Positions 17,447-25,796 of a DNA stretch of 64,000 bases are shown piece after piece. The first letter of the stretch is position 1; each line of letters opens with the position of its first letter. The translations under genes were made by a program, and so were the position numbers. This DNA comes from JAGSOU01 sp049974865. Its GTDB lineage: Bacteria; Pseudomonadota; Alphaproteobacteria; Rhodobacterales; Rhodobacteraceae. The DNA lies in assembly GCA_049974865.1 (NCBI GenBank), contig JBNGCX010000015.1, forward strand, positions 1 to 64,000, given 5' to 3'. The notes below the pieces were generated by a model. That model had not been told where the DNA came from. It made no database searches and worked only from the letters and a program-made list of their open reading frames with translations.

Positions 17447-17734
17447 ATGGCGAAACCCATGACCAAGACCCAACTGGTTGCCGCTCTGGCCGAAGAAATG
17501 GGTGCGGACAAGAAAGCCGCATCGGCCGCTCTGGACGCCGTGACCAGCGTGATCACCCGCGAAGTGTCCGGCGGCGGCGCCGTGACCCTGCCGGGCGTCG
17601 GCAAGATCTACTGCCGCGAGCGCCCCGAGCGCATGGTGCGCAACCCCGCCACCGGCGAGCAGATCAAGAAAGAGGCCGACAAGGTGGTCAAGATGACCAT
17701 CGCCAAGGCCCTGAAGGACAGCGTCAACAGCTGA
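17447..17734 (+). CDS. HU family DNA-binding protein
   Basis: A 95-residue small basic nucleoid protein. It keeps the IHF/HU helical start (TKTQLVAALAEEMG) and beta-arm region, but the arm carries a cysteine (GKIYCRERPERMVRNPATGE), unlike the usual HU. The NPATGE motif at the arm is intact. It is monocistronic, with a clear ribosome site (AGGAG) and a strong terminator after it, fitting high independent expression. Confidence 0.9.
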   Translation: MAKPMTKTQLVAALAEEMGADKKAASAALDAVTSVITREVSGGGAVTLPGVGKIYCRERPERMVRNPATGEQIKKEADKVVKMTIAKALKDSVNS

Positions 17735-17769
17735 TCCATCGGCCCTTGCGCCGAATGACCGATAGGATA

Positions 17770-17797
17770 GGGTCGCCGGCAGGCGGCCCTTTTCCTT
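17770..17797 (+). terminator. rho-independent terminator after HU
   Basis: Stem GGGTCGCC / GGCGGCCC (one G-T wobble), GGCA loop, followed by TTTTCCTTT. Lies 35 nt past the HU stop. Confidence 0.75.
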
Positions 17798-17807
17798 TGG
17801 AGGTGAC

Positions 17808-18674
17808 ATGGATTTTCGCGCGATCGGCATGGGGCTGGCCTTTGCCTTCATGTGGTCCTCCGCCTTCACCTCCGCCCGCATCATCGTCGCCGCCGCCCCG
17901 CCGTTGACGGCGCTTTCCATCCGCTTCCTCATCTCGGGCCTGATCGGCGTGGCCATCGCCCGCGCGATGGGGCAGAGCTGGCGGCTGACGCGCGGGCAAT
18001 GGCGCGCCACGGTGCTGTTCGGCATCTGCCAGAACGCGCTGTACCTGGGCCTCTATTTCGTCGCCATGCAAACGGTCGAGGCCTCGCTGGCCGCGATCAT
18101 CGCCTCGACCATGCCGCTTCTGGTGGCGCTGGCGGGCTGGCTGATCTTCCGCGACCATATCCGCCCGCTGGGTATCCTGGGGCTGCTGGCCGGCCTCGTC
18201 GGCGTGACCCTGATCATGGGCAGCCGCCTGGGCGGCGGGGCCGACCTGTTCGGCGTCGCGCTCTGCGTGATCGGGGTGCTGGCGCTGACCTTCGCCACGT
18301 TGGCCGTGCGCGAGGCGTCGTCGGGCGGCAACCTGCTGATGATCGTGGGGCTGCAGATGCTGGTGGGCAGCGCCGCGCTGGCCCTGCCCGCCCTGGCGCT
18401 GGAACCCTTCGAGGTGGCCTGGAGCTGGCAGCTGATCGCCGCCTTCGCCTATACCACGCTGGTGCCGGGGCTGGCGGCGACGCTGGTCTGGTTCATGCTG
18501 GTCAACCGCATCGGCGCGGTGCGCGCCGCGACCTTCCACTTCCTCAACCCGTTCCTCGGCGTGGCCATCGCCGCGGTACTGCTGGGCGAGGCGCTGGGCG
18601 CGGTCGACATGATCGGCGTGGCCATCATCATGGCCGGCATCCTGGCGGTGCAGTTGGCCAAGCAGCCGCGCTGA
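17808..18674 (+). CDS. DMT family (EamA) transporter
   Basis: A 288-residue inner-membrane protein with about ten helices in two EamA halves. Helix 1 contains the AFMWSSAFTSARI segment typical of this subgroup (W-x-x-x-F/T), and the C-terminal half ends with LLGEALGAVDMIG. Probably a small-metabolite exporter; substrate unknown. It has its own GGAGG site right after the HU terminator. Confidence 0.87.
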   Translation: MDFRAIGMGLAFAFMWSSAFTSARIIVAAAPPLTALSIRFLISGLIGVAIARAMGQSWRLTRGQWRATVLFGICQNALYLGLYFVAMQTVEASLAAIIASTMPLLVALAGWLIFRDHIRPLGILGLLAGLVGVTLIMGSRLGGGADLFGVALCVIGVLALTFATLAVREASSGGNLLMIVGLQMLVGSAALALPALALEPFEVAWSWQLIAAFAYTTLVPGLAATLVWFMLVNRIGAVRAATFHFLNPFLGVAIAAVLLGEALGAVDMIGVAIIMAGILAVQLAKQPR

Positions 18675-18676
18675 CC

Positions 18677-18730
18677 CCTTTCTTCTGGCAAAAAATGTCC
18701 CCGCCGGAGGCTTCCCGCCGCAGGCGGGAA
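18677..18730 (-). repeat. dispersed intergenic motif, copy 2
   Basis: Read on the minus strand: an 8-bp hairpin (TTCCCGCC-TGC-GGCGGGAA), then GCCTCCGGCGGGGACATTT and, 4 nt on, GCCAGAAGAAAGG. Same order of parts as copy 1 at 2238-2293. It lies between the convergent DMT and aroC genes, right after the aroC stop, so the hairpin could also help end aroC transcription. Confidence 0.55.
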
Positions 18731-18744
18731 ACCCCGCGCGCCGC

Positions 18745-19845
18745 TCAGCCGATCTTGCCGCGGTTCTCGCCCACCTGCCCGCGGTGCAGCAGCACGTGGT
18801 CCAGCAGCACGCAGGCCATCATCGCCTCGCCCACTGGCACCGCGCGGATGCCCACGCAGGGGTCGTGGCGACCCTTGGTGATGATCTCGGTGGGCTCGCC
18901 CGACTTGGTGATCGTGCGCCGCGGTGTCAGGATCGACGAGGTCGGTTTTACCGCGAAACGCACCACCACGTCCTGGCCGGTGGAAATGCCGCCCAGGATG
19001 CCGCCGGCGCGGTTAGAGCTGTATTCCGGCCCCTCCGGCCCCATGAAGATCTCGTCGGCATTGGCCTCGCCGGTCAGGGCGGCGGCGGCCATGCCCTCGC
19101 CGACCTCCACGCCCTTGACGGCGTTGATGCTCATCATCGCCGCGGCCAGGTCGGTGTCGAGCTTGCCGTAGATCGGCGCGCCCAGCCCCGCGGGCACGCC
19201 GCGCGCGACCACCTCGATCACCGCGCCGACCGAGCTGCCGGACTTGCGCAGCCCGTCCAGATAGCCGGCCCAGCTCTCGGCGGCCGCCGCGTCGGGCACC
19301 CAGAACGGGTTGCGCTCGATCTCGTCCCAGTCGAAGCGATCGCGGTCGATGGCGTGTTCGCCCATCTGCACCATGTAGCCCTTGATCTCGACCCCCGGCA
19401 CCAGCGCCTGGAGGGCGGCGCGCGCCACGCCGCCCGCGGCCACCCGCGAGGCGGTTTCCCGCGCCGAGGAGCGCCCGCCGCCGCGATAATCGCGGATGCC
19501 GTATTTCAGCCAGTAGGTGATGTCGGCGTGGCCGGGGCGGAATTTCTCGGCGATCTCGCTGTAATCCTTCGACCGCTGGTCGGTGTTCTCGATCATCAGC
19601 TGGATCGGCGTGCCGGTCGAATGCCCCTCGAACACGCCGGACAGGATCTTGACCTGGTCGGGCTCGCGCCGCTGGGTGGTGTATTTGCTCTGCCCCGGCT
19701 TGCGCTTGTCCAGCCACTGCTGCAGTTGCGCGGCGTCGATCGGCACGCCCGGCGGGCAGCCATCCACCGTCGCGCCGATCGCGGGACCGTGGCTTTCGCC
19801 CCAGGTGGTGACGCGGAACAGGTGACCGAAACTGTTGAGGCTCAT
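18745..19845 (-). CDS. aroC: chorismate synthase
   Basis: A 366-residue enzyme turning EPSP into chorismate, the end of the shikimate pathway; needs reduced FMN. Signature motifs: GESHGPAIGATVDGCPPG at residues 16-33, YRGGGRSSARET near residue 120, and RAGGILGGISTGQDVV near 280. Full length. ATG at 19845 with an AGGAG-like site. Confidence 0.95.
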   Translation of the reverse strand: MSLNSFGHLFRVTTWGESHGPAIGATVDGCPPGVPIDAAQLQQWLDKRKPGQSKYTTQRREPDQVKILSGVFEGHSTGTPIQLMIENTDQRSKDYSEIAEKFRPGHADITYWLKYGIRDYRGGGRSSARETASRVAAGGVARAALQALVPGVEIKGYMVQMGEHAIDRDRFDWDEIERNPFWVPDAAAAESWAGYLDGLRKSGSSVGAVIEVVARGVPAGLGAPIYGKLDTDLAAAMMSINAVKGVEVGEGMAAAALTGEANADEIFMGPEGPEYSSNRAGGILGGISTGQDVVVRFAVKPTSSILTPRRTITKSGEPTEIITKGRHDPCVGIRAVPVGEAMMACVLLDHVLLHRGQVGENRGKIG

Positions 19846-19904
19846 GGGCAGGCTCCTTTGCGCCTTGGGATAGCCGCCTGCGCGGCGCGCGGCAAGACGG
19901 GCAC

Positions 19905-19939
19905 GAAAAAGGGCCGCCGGAAAATGCCCCGGCGGCCCC
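19905..19939 (-). terminator. rho-independent terminator after cytochrome c550
   Basis: Perfect 10-bp stem, GGGCCGCCGG (19911-19920) with CCGGCGGCCC (19929-19938), 8-nt loop. On the minus strand it is followed by TTTTT (19910-19906). Lies just past the cytochrome stop. Confidence 0.8.
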
Positions 19940-19960
19940 GAAATCGGTCAGACGTGCCGC

Positions 19961-20410
19961 TTACTCGGCCAGGCTGGCCAGGTAGGCGTAGAGGTCGAGC
20001 GCCTCGTCTTCCTTGCGCACCTTGAAGGACATCGCGCTGCGGGCGCCGTTGTCGCCCAGCTCCTCGCGCAGGAAGCCGGTCGGGTCCTGAACGTAGGCTG
20101 CGAATTTCTCCTCCGACCAGACAAGGCCGGCCTCGCCCGCGGCCTGCATCGCCTTGGAGTAGCGGAAATCCTCGACCGAGCCGGCGGCGCGGCCGGCCAC
20201 GCCATAGAGGTTCGGGCCGGTCTTGGCGCCGCGGCCGGCCAGGGTCTCGCCTTCGTCGTTGACCACGACGTGGCAGGACACGCAGCGGCGGAAGGCCTTT
20301 TCGCCCTTTTCGGCGTCCCCGGACACCTCCATCGCTCCACCGCCATGGCTTTCGGCGAAAACCGGGGCAGCGGCCAGCAGGCCCGCGACCAGAGCAAGAT
20401 GGAATTTCAT
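19961..20410 (-). CDS. cycA: cytochrome c550 / c2-type soluble cytochrome
   Basis: A 149-residue periplasmic monoheme cytochrome. Signal peptide of about 19 residues (LVAGLLAAAPVFA), then the class I pattern GDAEKGEKAF-x-x-CVSCH near residue 43, GAKTGPNLYGVAGR, and a C-terminal Met ligand in SAMSFKVRK. This layout matches Paracoccus c550 and Rhodobacter c2, the electron carrier between bc1 (petABC, same window) and terminal oxidases or a reaction centre. Good GGGAG site before the ATG. Confidence 0.82.
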   Translation of the reverse strand: MKFHLALVAGLLAAAPVFAESHGGGAMEVSGDAEKGEKAFRRCVSCHVVVNDEGETLAGRGAKTGPNLYGVAGRAAGSVEDFRYSKAMQAAGEAGLVWSEEKFAAYVQDPTGFLREELGDNGARSAMSFKVRKEDEALDLYAYLASLAE

Positions 20411-20510
20411 TGGTCTCTCCCTAGGTTCGATTTTTCTGTGCTCGACCATAAGGCGGTGTGCCCCGAGGTCAAAAGGATTCACCCCGGGACCCCGGGAGAG
20501 GCACCGTTGC

Positions 20511-20525
20511 GCGGCATTATGCCGC
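20511..20525 (-). terminator. small hairpin after the SulP gene
   Basis: Inverted repeat GCGGCA-tta-TGCCGC, 8 nt past the SulP stop on the minus strand. No T-tract; weak candidate. Confidence 0.25.
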
Positions 20526-20533
20526 CCTGCGGG

Positions 20534-22285
20534 TCAGGCGGCCTTGCCGGCACCGTCGCATTCGCCGGAGAGCTCCTGCACGGCGGCGTATTGCGACAGG
20601 AAGACCTTGCCCGACAACTCGTGCAGGAAATGCGTGCGGCTGAGCTTGTCCATCACCGGGCCCTTGACCTCGGAGAGGTGCAGTTTCAGCCCCATGTCGC
20701 GGAAGCGGTGGTCGATCGCCTCCAGCGATTCCAGTGCCGAGGTGTCGATGTCGTTCACCGCCGAGCACATCAGGATCACGTGCTTGAGTTCCTTGTCGCG
20801 CACCACGCGGTCATAGAGGTAATCCTCCAAGTAGCGGGCGTTGGCGAAGTAGAGGCTCTCGTCCACGCGGATGGTCAGGATTTCCGGATGGGTTTCCACT
20901 TTGTGGCGGTTGATGTTGCGGAAATGCTCGGTCCCCGGCACCACGCCGACCTCGGCGATATGCGGGCGCGAGCTGCGATAGAGGTAGAGGCCCACCGACA
21001 GCGCCACGCCGGCCGAGACGCCGGTCTCCACCCCGAAGCCCAGCGTCAGCAGGATGGTGGCGGCGACGGCGGCGAAATCGGCCTTGTTGTAGGTCCAGGT
21101 GGTCTTCAGGATCGAGAAATCGACGAGGCTGAGGACCGCGACGATGATCGTCGCCGCCAGCGTCGCCTTGGGCAGGAAGAACAGCAGCGGTGTCAGCGCA
21201 AGGGCCGCCAGCGCGATGCCGATCGCGGTGAAGGCGCCGGCGGCCGGCGTTTCCGCGCCCGCGTCGAAGTTGACCACCGAGCGGGCGAAGCCCCCCGTCA
21301 CCGGGTAGCCGCCCGAGATCGAGGCCGCGATGTTCGACGCGCCCAGGCCGATCAGTTCCTGGTCGGGGGCGATGCGCTGGCGCTTCTTGGCGGCCAGCGT
21401 CTGGGCGACCGAGACCGATTCGACGAAGCCGATGATCGAGATCAGCACGGCCGAACCCAGCAGGCTGGACCAGATCTCCATGTCGAAATCGGGGATGGTC
21501 AGAGGCGGAAGGCCCTGCGGCACGTCGCCGACGATGGCGACGCCCTTGTCTTGCAGCCCCAGCGCCCAGGTGAAGATGGTGGTCACGACCACGGCGGCCA
21601 CCGGCCCGGCCTTGGCCAGGATATCGGCCAGTCGCGGCTTGATGCCGTTCTTCAGCAAGAGCGGCTTCAGCCCCTTGCGCACCCAGAACAGGAAGGCGGT
21701 GGCCGAGATGCCGATGAACAGCGTCCAGTAATTCACCTCGCCCAGATGCGCGAAGATCGAGTGCACCAGCTCCGCCAGGTTATGGCCCGAGGCCTTGATG
21801 CCCAGGATATGCTTGAGCTGGCTGGTGGCGATGATGATGCCCGAGGCCGTGATGAAGCCCGCGATCACCGGGTGCGACAGGAAATTCGCCAGGAACCCAA
21901 GGCGGAAGATCCCCAGCACCAGCAGCACCAGGCCCGACAGGAAGGCCAGCACGATGGCCGCCGCCGCGTATTCCGCCGTGCCCTGCAGCGCCAGGTTGCC
22001 CACCGCTGCCGCCGTCATCAGCGAGACCACCGCGACCGGCCCCACCGCCAGCGCGCGCGAGGTGCCGAAGATCGCGTAGGCCACCAGCGGCAGGATCGAG
22101 GCGTAGAGACCCATCTCGGCCGGCAGGCCCGCCAGCAGCGCGTAGGCCAGCGATTGCGGGATCAGCATGATCGTAACGATCACCGCCGCGACCACGTCGT
22201 TGGTCAGCGTGTCCTTGTTGTACCGGCTGCCCCAGTCGAGGATCGGCAGATAGCGGGTGAAGGGCTTCAGAGCAGTCAGGCGCAT
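20534..22285 (-). CDS. SulP family anion transporter
   Basis: A 583-residue inner-membrane protein: an SLC26/SulP transport domain with 10-14 helices (about 15-430; the SulP pattern P-x-x-A-Y-A-L-x-A-G-L-P is visible near residue 47) and a cytoplasmic STAS domain (about 450-555) around VILMCSAVNDIDTSALE. SulP proteins carry sulfate, bicarbonate or dicarboxylates; the substrate is not settled. No carbonic anhydrase gene adjoins. ATG at 22285 preferred to the TTG just before it. Confidence 0.9.
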   Translation of the reverse strand: MRLTALKPFTRYLPILDWGSRYNKDTLTNDVVAAVIVTIMLIPQSLAYALLAGLPAEMGLYASILPLVAYAIFGTSRALAVGPVAVVSLMTAAAVGNLALQGTAEYAAAAIVLAFLSGLVLLVLGIFRLGFLANFLSHPVIAGFITASGIIIATSQLKHILGIKASGHNLAELVHSIFAHLGEVNYWTLFIGISATAFLFWVRKGLKPLLLKNGIKPRLADILAKAGPVAAVVVTTIFTWALGLQDKGVAIVGDVPQGLPPLTIPDFDMEIWSSLLGSAVLISIIGFVESVSVAQTLAAKKRQRIAPDQELIGLGASNIAASISGGYPVTGGFARSVVNFDAGAETPAAGAFTAIGIALAALALTPLLFFLPKATLAATIIVAVLSLVDFSILKTTWTYNKADFAAVAATILLTLGFGVETGVSAGVALSVGLYLYRSSRPHIAEVGVVPGTEHFRNINRHKVETHPEILTIRVDESLYFANARYLEDYLYDRVVRDKELKHVILMCSAVNDIDTSALESLEAIDHRFRDMGLKLHLSEVKGPVMDKLSRTHFLHELSGKVFLSQYAAVQELSGECDGAGKAA

Positions 22286-22411
22286 CAAAACGGGCCTTTC
22301 ATATTCAGAATTTGGGATGTGAATAGGGACTCGAGACCGTTTTCACAAGGGGCGGCGCCCAAGAATCGTTGCGTTCGCTTGCTCCGACACCGGTGCTGCA
22401 CTAGTGTCGTG

Positions 22412-22496
22412 CCTACCTCGGGGTGCCCGGAAGGGCTGAGATGCGACTTGCGAACCCGTTGAACCTGACCCGGTTAAGACCGGCGGAGGGAAGGTC
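22412..22496 (+). ncRNA. TPP riboswitch (THI element) upstream of thiBPQ
   Basis: Conserved THI-box blocks in order: TCGGGGTGCC (P1/P2 side), GGGCTGAGATG (CTGAGA core), GAACCCGTTGAACCTGA, and CGGAGGGAAGG. Located 70 nt before thiB. A CTTCCAT (22507-22513) between the riboswitch and the gene can pair with the ATGGAGG that holds the ribosome site, suggesting control of translation start; this pairing is inference. Confidence 0.92.
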
Positions 22497-22565
22497 GGTG
22501 GACAACTTCCATCGCTGGACGGACTCCAGGCCCTGACCCCGCCCGTCGTGTATGGAGGATGCCCC

Positions 22566-23558
22566 ATGAAATATCCGATCATCGCTGCGGGAGCCCTGTT
22601 TGCCACTTCGGCCCTGGCCGAGACGCCCGTGCTCACCGTCTATACCTATGACAGCTTCATATCCGATTGGGGGCCCGGCCCACAGGTGGAAAAGGCGTTC
22701 GAGGCGCGATGCGGCTGCGACCTGAAGTTCATCGGCGCGGGCGATGGCGCCTCGCTGCTGGGGCGGCTGCGGCTGGAGGGCGTGCGCACCGATGCCGACG
22801 TGGTCCTGGGGCTGGACACCAACCTGACCGCGATGGCCGCCGAGACCGGGCTTTTTGCGCGCCACGGCAAGGACGACCTGAGTTTCGACATGCCGGTGGA
22901 GTGGGAGGACCCGATGTTCCTGCCCTATGACTGGGGCTATTTCGCCTTCGTCTACGACAAGGCAAGGCTACCGGAGCCGCCCACCAGCTTCGAAACGCTC
23001 ATCGCTGCCCCCGACGATGTGAAGATCGTGATCCAGGACCCGCGGTCCTCTACCCCCGGACTGGGCCTGCTGCTGTGGGTCAAGGCCGCCTATGGCGACC
23101 GCGCGCCGGAGATCTGGAAGGGTCTCGCCCCGCATGTGCTGACCGTGACCAAGGGCTGGTCCGAGGCTTATGGCATGTTCCTGGAGGGCGAGGCGGACAT
23201 GGTTCTGTCCTATACCACATCGCCCGCCTATCACCTGATCGCCGAGGAGGATGACAGCAAGGCCGCCGCGCCCTTCGACGAGGGCCATTACATGCAAGTC
23301 GAGGTGGCCGGCGCCATCGCGTCGTCCGACGAACTGGACCTGGCGCAGGAGTTCCTGGACTTCATGGTCTCGGACGAGTTCCAGTCGATTATCCCCACCA
23401 CCAACTGGATGTATCCGGCGCGCACGCCCGAGGGCGGTCTGCCCGAGGGGTTCGAAACCCTGATTGCGCCCGAGAAGGCCCTGATCTATTCGGCAGGTGA
23501 GGCCGCGAAGATCAGACGGGAGGCGCTCGAGGAATGGCGCGCCGCGCTCAGCCAGTAA
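22566..23558 (+). CDS. thiB: thiamine ABC transporter substrate-binding protein
   Basis: A 330-residue periplasmic binding protein for thiamine, TMP and TPP: signal peptide (IIAAGALFATSALAE), then the ThiB pattern LTVYTYDSFISDWGPGP, IGAGDGASLLGRL and LPYDWGYFAFVYDK. It feeds ThiP and ThiQ encoded next. The ATG at 22566 has a GGAGG 8 nt upstream; an ATG at 22548 is less well placed. Regulated by the TPP riboswitch just upstream. Confidence 0.93.
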   Translation: MKYPIIAAGALFATSALAETPVLTVYTYDSFISDWGPGPQVEKAFEARCGCDLKFIGAGDGASLLGRLRLEGVRTDADVVLGLDTNLTAMAAETGLFARHGKDDLSFDMPVEWEDPMFLPYDWGYFAFVYDKARLPEPPTSFETLIAAPDDVKIVIQDPRSSTPGLGLLLWVKAAYGDRAPEIWKGLAPHVLTVTKGWSEAYGMFLEGEADMVLSYTTSPAYHLIAEEDDSKAAAPFDEGHYMQVEVAGAIASSDELDLAQEFLDFMVSDEFQSIIPTTNWMYPARTPEGGLPEGFETLIAPEKALIYSAGEAAKIRREALEEWRAALSQ

Positions 23559-25108
23559 GTTCGGTAATCTGGGCCGGGGCAGGCGTTGCCGCCCTGGTCC
23601 TCGTGCTGACGCTGGGCACGCTGGCCGCGGTGTTCTGGCGGGCCGAGGAATTCTCGGCGCTGGGCCCGGCCGACTGGGCGGCGGTGCGGTTCACCGTGCT
23701 GCAGGCCACGCTGTCGGCGGCGCTGTCGGTGGCGCTGGCCGTGCCGGTGGCGCGCGCGCTGGCGCGGCGGCGCTTCCCGGGGCGGGGGGTGCTGATCACC
23801 CTTCTGGGCGCGCCCTTCATCCTGCCGGTCATCGTGGCGGTGCTGGGCCTGTTGGCCGTGTTCGGCCGCAGCGGGGTGGTCAGCGATATGCTGGTCTGGG
23901 CCGGGTTCGATCCGCTGAACATCTATGGCCTGACCGGCGTGGTGCTGGCGCATGTCTTCTTCAACCTGCCGCTGGCCACGCGGCTGCTGCTCCAGGGCTG
24001 GCTGTCGATCCCGGCGGAACGCTTCCGGCTGGCGGCCGCGCTGGGGTTCGGCCCCGGCGATGTCGCGCGGGTGCTGGAGCGGCCGATGCTGCGCGCCGTG
24101 CTGCCCGGCGCCTTCGTGGTGATCTTCGTCATCTGCACCACCAGCTTCGCCGTGGCCCTGACGCTGGGCGGCGGGCCGAAGGCGACGACGGTGGAACTGG
24201 CGATCTACCAGGCCTTCCGGTTCGAGTTCGACCTGTCGCGCGCGGCGCTGCTGGCGGCGGTGCAGTTCGGCATCTCGGCCGTGGCGGCCGCGCTGGCGCT
24301 GTGGGTCGCGGTGCCGGCGATGACCGGCGCGGGGCTGGACCGGCTGGTCGAGCGCTGGGACGCGCACAGCGCGGCGCTGAAGGCGCAGGATGCGCTGGCG
24401 CTGCTGGCCGTGGCGCTGTTCCTGCTGACGCCGCTGGGCATGGTGGTGTTGGGCGGGCTCAGGGGGCTGGCCGACCTGCCGATGTCGGTCCTGCACGCGG
24501 CCTGGAGGTCGGTGCTGGTGTCGCTGGGCTCGGCGGCGCTGATGCTGGTGCTGGCGCTGCCGATGGCGCTGGCCGTGGTGCGGCTGGGCCGCGGGGTGGC
24601 CTCGGGCATATTGGAAAGCGTGGGCGCGCTGGCCATCGCCGCCTCGTCTCTGGTGATCGGCACCGGGCTGTTCATCCTGATCTTTCCCATCGCCGACCCG
24701 CAGGCGCTGGCCCTGCCGGTCACCGCGCTGGTCAACGCGGTGATGAGCCTGCCCTTCGCCATGCGCGCCCTTGTCCCGGCGCTGCGCGATATCGAGGGCG
24801 CCTATGGGCGGCTGGCCGATTCGCTGGACATGCGCGGCTGGGTGCGGGTGCGCCTGCTGCTGCTGCCGCGGATGCGCCGGCCGCTGGGCTTTGCCCTCGG
24901 GCTGGCCGCCGCGCTGTCGATGGGCGATCTTGGCGTGATCGCGCTGTTCGCGGATCCGGAGGTGGCGACGCTGCCCCTGCAGCTCTACCGCCTGATGTCG
25001 GCCTACCGGATGGAGCAGGCGGCGGGCGCCGCGCTGCTGCTGCTGACGCTGAGCCTGGGCCTGTTCTGGCTGTTCGATCGGGGGGGACGCCTGCGTGCTG
25101 ATACTTGA
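23534..25108 (+). CDS. thiP: thiamine ABC transporter permease
   Basis: A 524-residue inner-membrane permease made of two fused halves with about 12 helices, as usual for ThiP. EAA-type cytoplasmic loops appear in each half (RLAAALGFGPGDVARVLERP near residue 170 and GRLADSLDMRGWVRVRLLLL near 440) for contact with ThiQ. Starts inside thiB (25-nt overlap) and overlaps thiQ by 14 nt. Confidence 0.93.
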   Translation: MARRAQPVSSVIWAGAGVAALVLVLTLGTLAAVFWRAEEFSALGPADWAAVRFTVLQATLSAALSVALAVPVARALARRRFPGRGVLITLLGAPFILPVIVAVLGLLAVFGRSGVVSDMLVWAGFDPLNIYGLTGVVLAHVFFNLPLATRLLLQGWLSIPAERFRLAAALGFGPGDVARVLERPMLRAVLPGAFVVIFVICTTSFAVALTLGGGPKATTVELAIYQAFRFEFDLSRAALLAAVQFGISAVAAALALWVAVPAMTGAGLDRLVERWDAHSAALKAQDALALLAVALFLLTPLGMVVLGGLRGLADLPMSVLHAAWRSVLVSLGSAALMLVLALPMALAVVRLGRGVASGILESVGALAIAASSLVIGTGLFILIFPIADPQALALPVTALVNAVMSLPFAMRALVPALRDIEGAYGRLADSLDMRGWVRVRLLLLPRMRRPLGFALGLAAALSMGDLGVIALFADPEVATLPLQLYRLMSAYRMEQAAGAALLLLTLSLGLFWLFDRGGRLRADT

Positions 25109-25787
25109 GCAACTGGTGGTCGGGCACGAGGGCTTCGACCTGCGTGCCGATCTGGCCATCGCGCCGGGGGCGCGGGTGGCGGTGATCGGGCCGTCGGGCG
25201 CGGGGAAATCGACGCTGCTCGACGCGATCGCCGGCTTTTTGCCGCCGAAAGCGGGGCGGGTGATCTTCCAGGGGCAGGACCTGGGGCCGCTGGCGCCGGG
25301 CGCGCGGCCGGTGTCGATGCTGTTCCAGGACAACAACCTGTTCCCCCACCTCACGGCGGCGCAGAACGTGGCGCTGGGCCTGCGCCCCAACCTGCGGCTG
25401 TCCAAGGCCGAGTGGCGGCAGGTCGAGGCCTGTCTTGACCGCGTCGGCCTGGCGGGCTTTGGCCAGCGCAAGCCGGGCGCGCTGTCGGGCGGGCAGCGCA
25501 GCCGGGTGGCGCTGGCGCGCGTGCTGCTGCGCGACCGTCCCCTGATGCTGCTGGACGAGCCGTTCTCGGCGCTGGGGCCGGCGCTGAAGGCCGAGATGCT
25601 GGTGCTGGTGCGGGAGCTGGCCATCGAGACCGGCGCGACGCTTCTGATGGTCACCCACGACCCGGAGGACGCGGAGATGATCGGCGACCAGACCGTGCTG
25701 GTGGCCGAGGGGCAGGTCCATGCGCCGATGGACACGGCCGAACTGTTCTCCGACCCGCCCGAGGCGCTGCGCGCCTATCTGGGCTGA
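25095..25787 (+). CDS. thiQ: thiamine ABC transporter ATP-binding protein
   Basis: A 230-residue ABC ATPase. Walker A GPSGAGKST near residue 35, signature ALSGGQRSRVALAR near 130, Walker B LMLLDEPFSALGP near 152 and the switch His in VTHDPEDA. GTG start at 25095, inside the thiP end. Powers thiamine import through ThiP. Confidence 0.93.
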   Translation: MLILEQLVVGHEGFDLRADLAIAPGARVAVIGPSGAGKSTLLDAIAGFLPPKAGRVIFQGQDLGPLAPGARPVSMLFQDNNLFPHLTAAQNVALGLRPNLRLSKAEWRQVEACLDRVGLAGFGQRKPGALSGGQRSRVALARVLLRDRPLMLLDEPFSALGPALKAEMLVLVRELAIETGATLLMVTHDPEDAEMIGDQTVLVAEGQVHAPMDTAELFSDPPEALRAYLG

Positions 25788-25796
25788 GGCGGCCGG

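Noticed and set aside
20270..22462. 730-codon plus-strand frame opposite the SulP gene
   Set aside because: Shadow of a high-GC gene: rich in Arg/Gly/His, no domain, and it crosses the cytochrome-SulP intergenic region.
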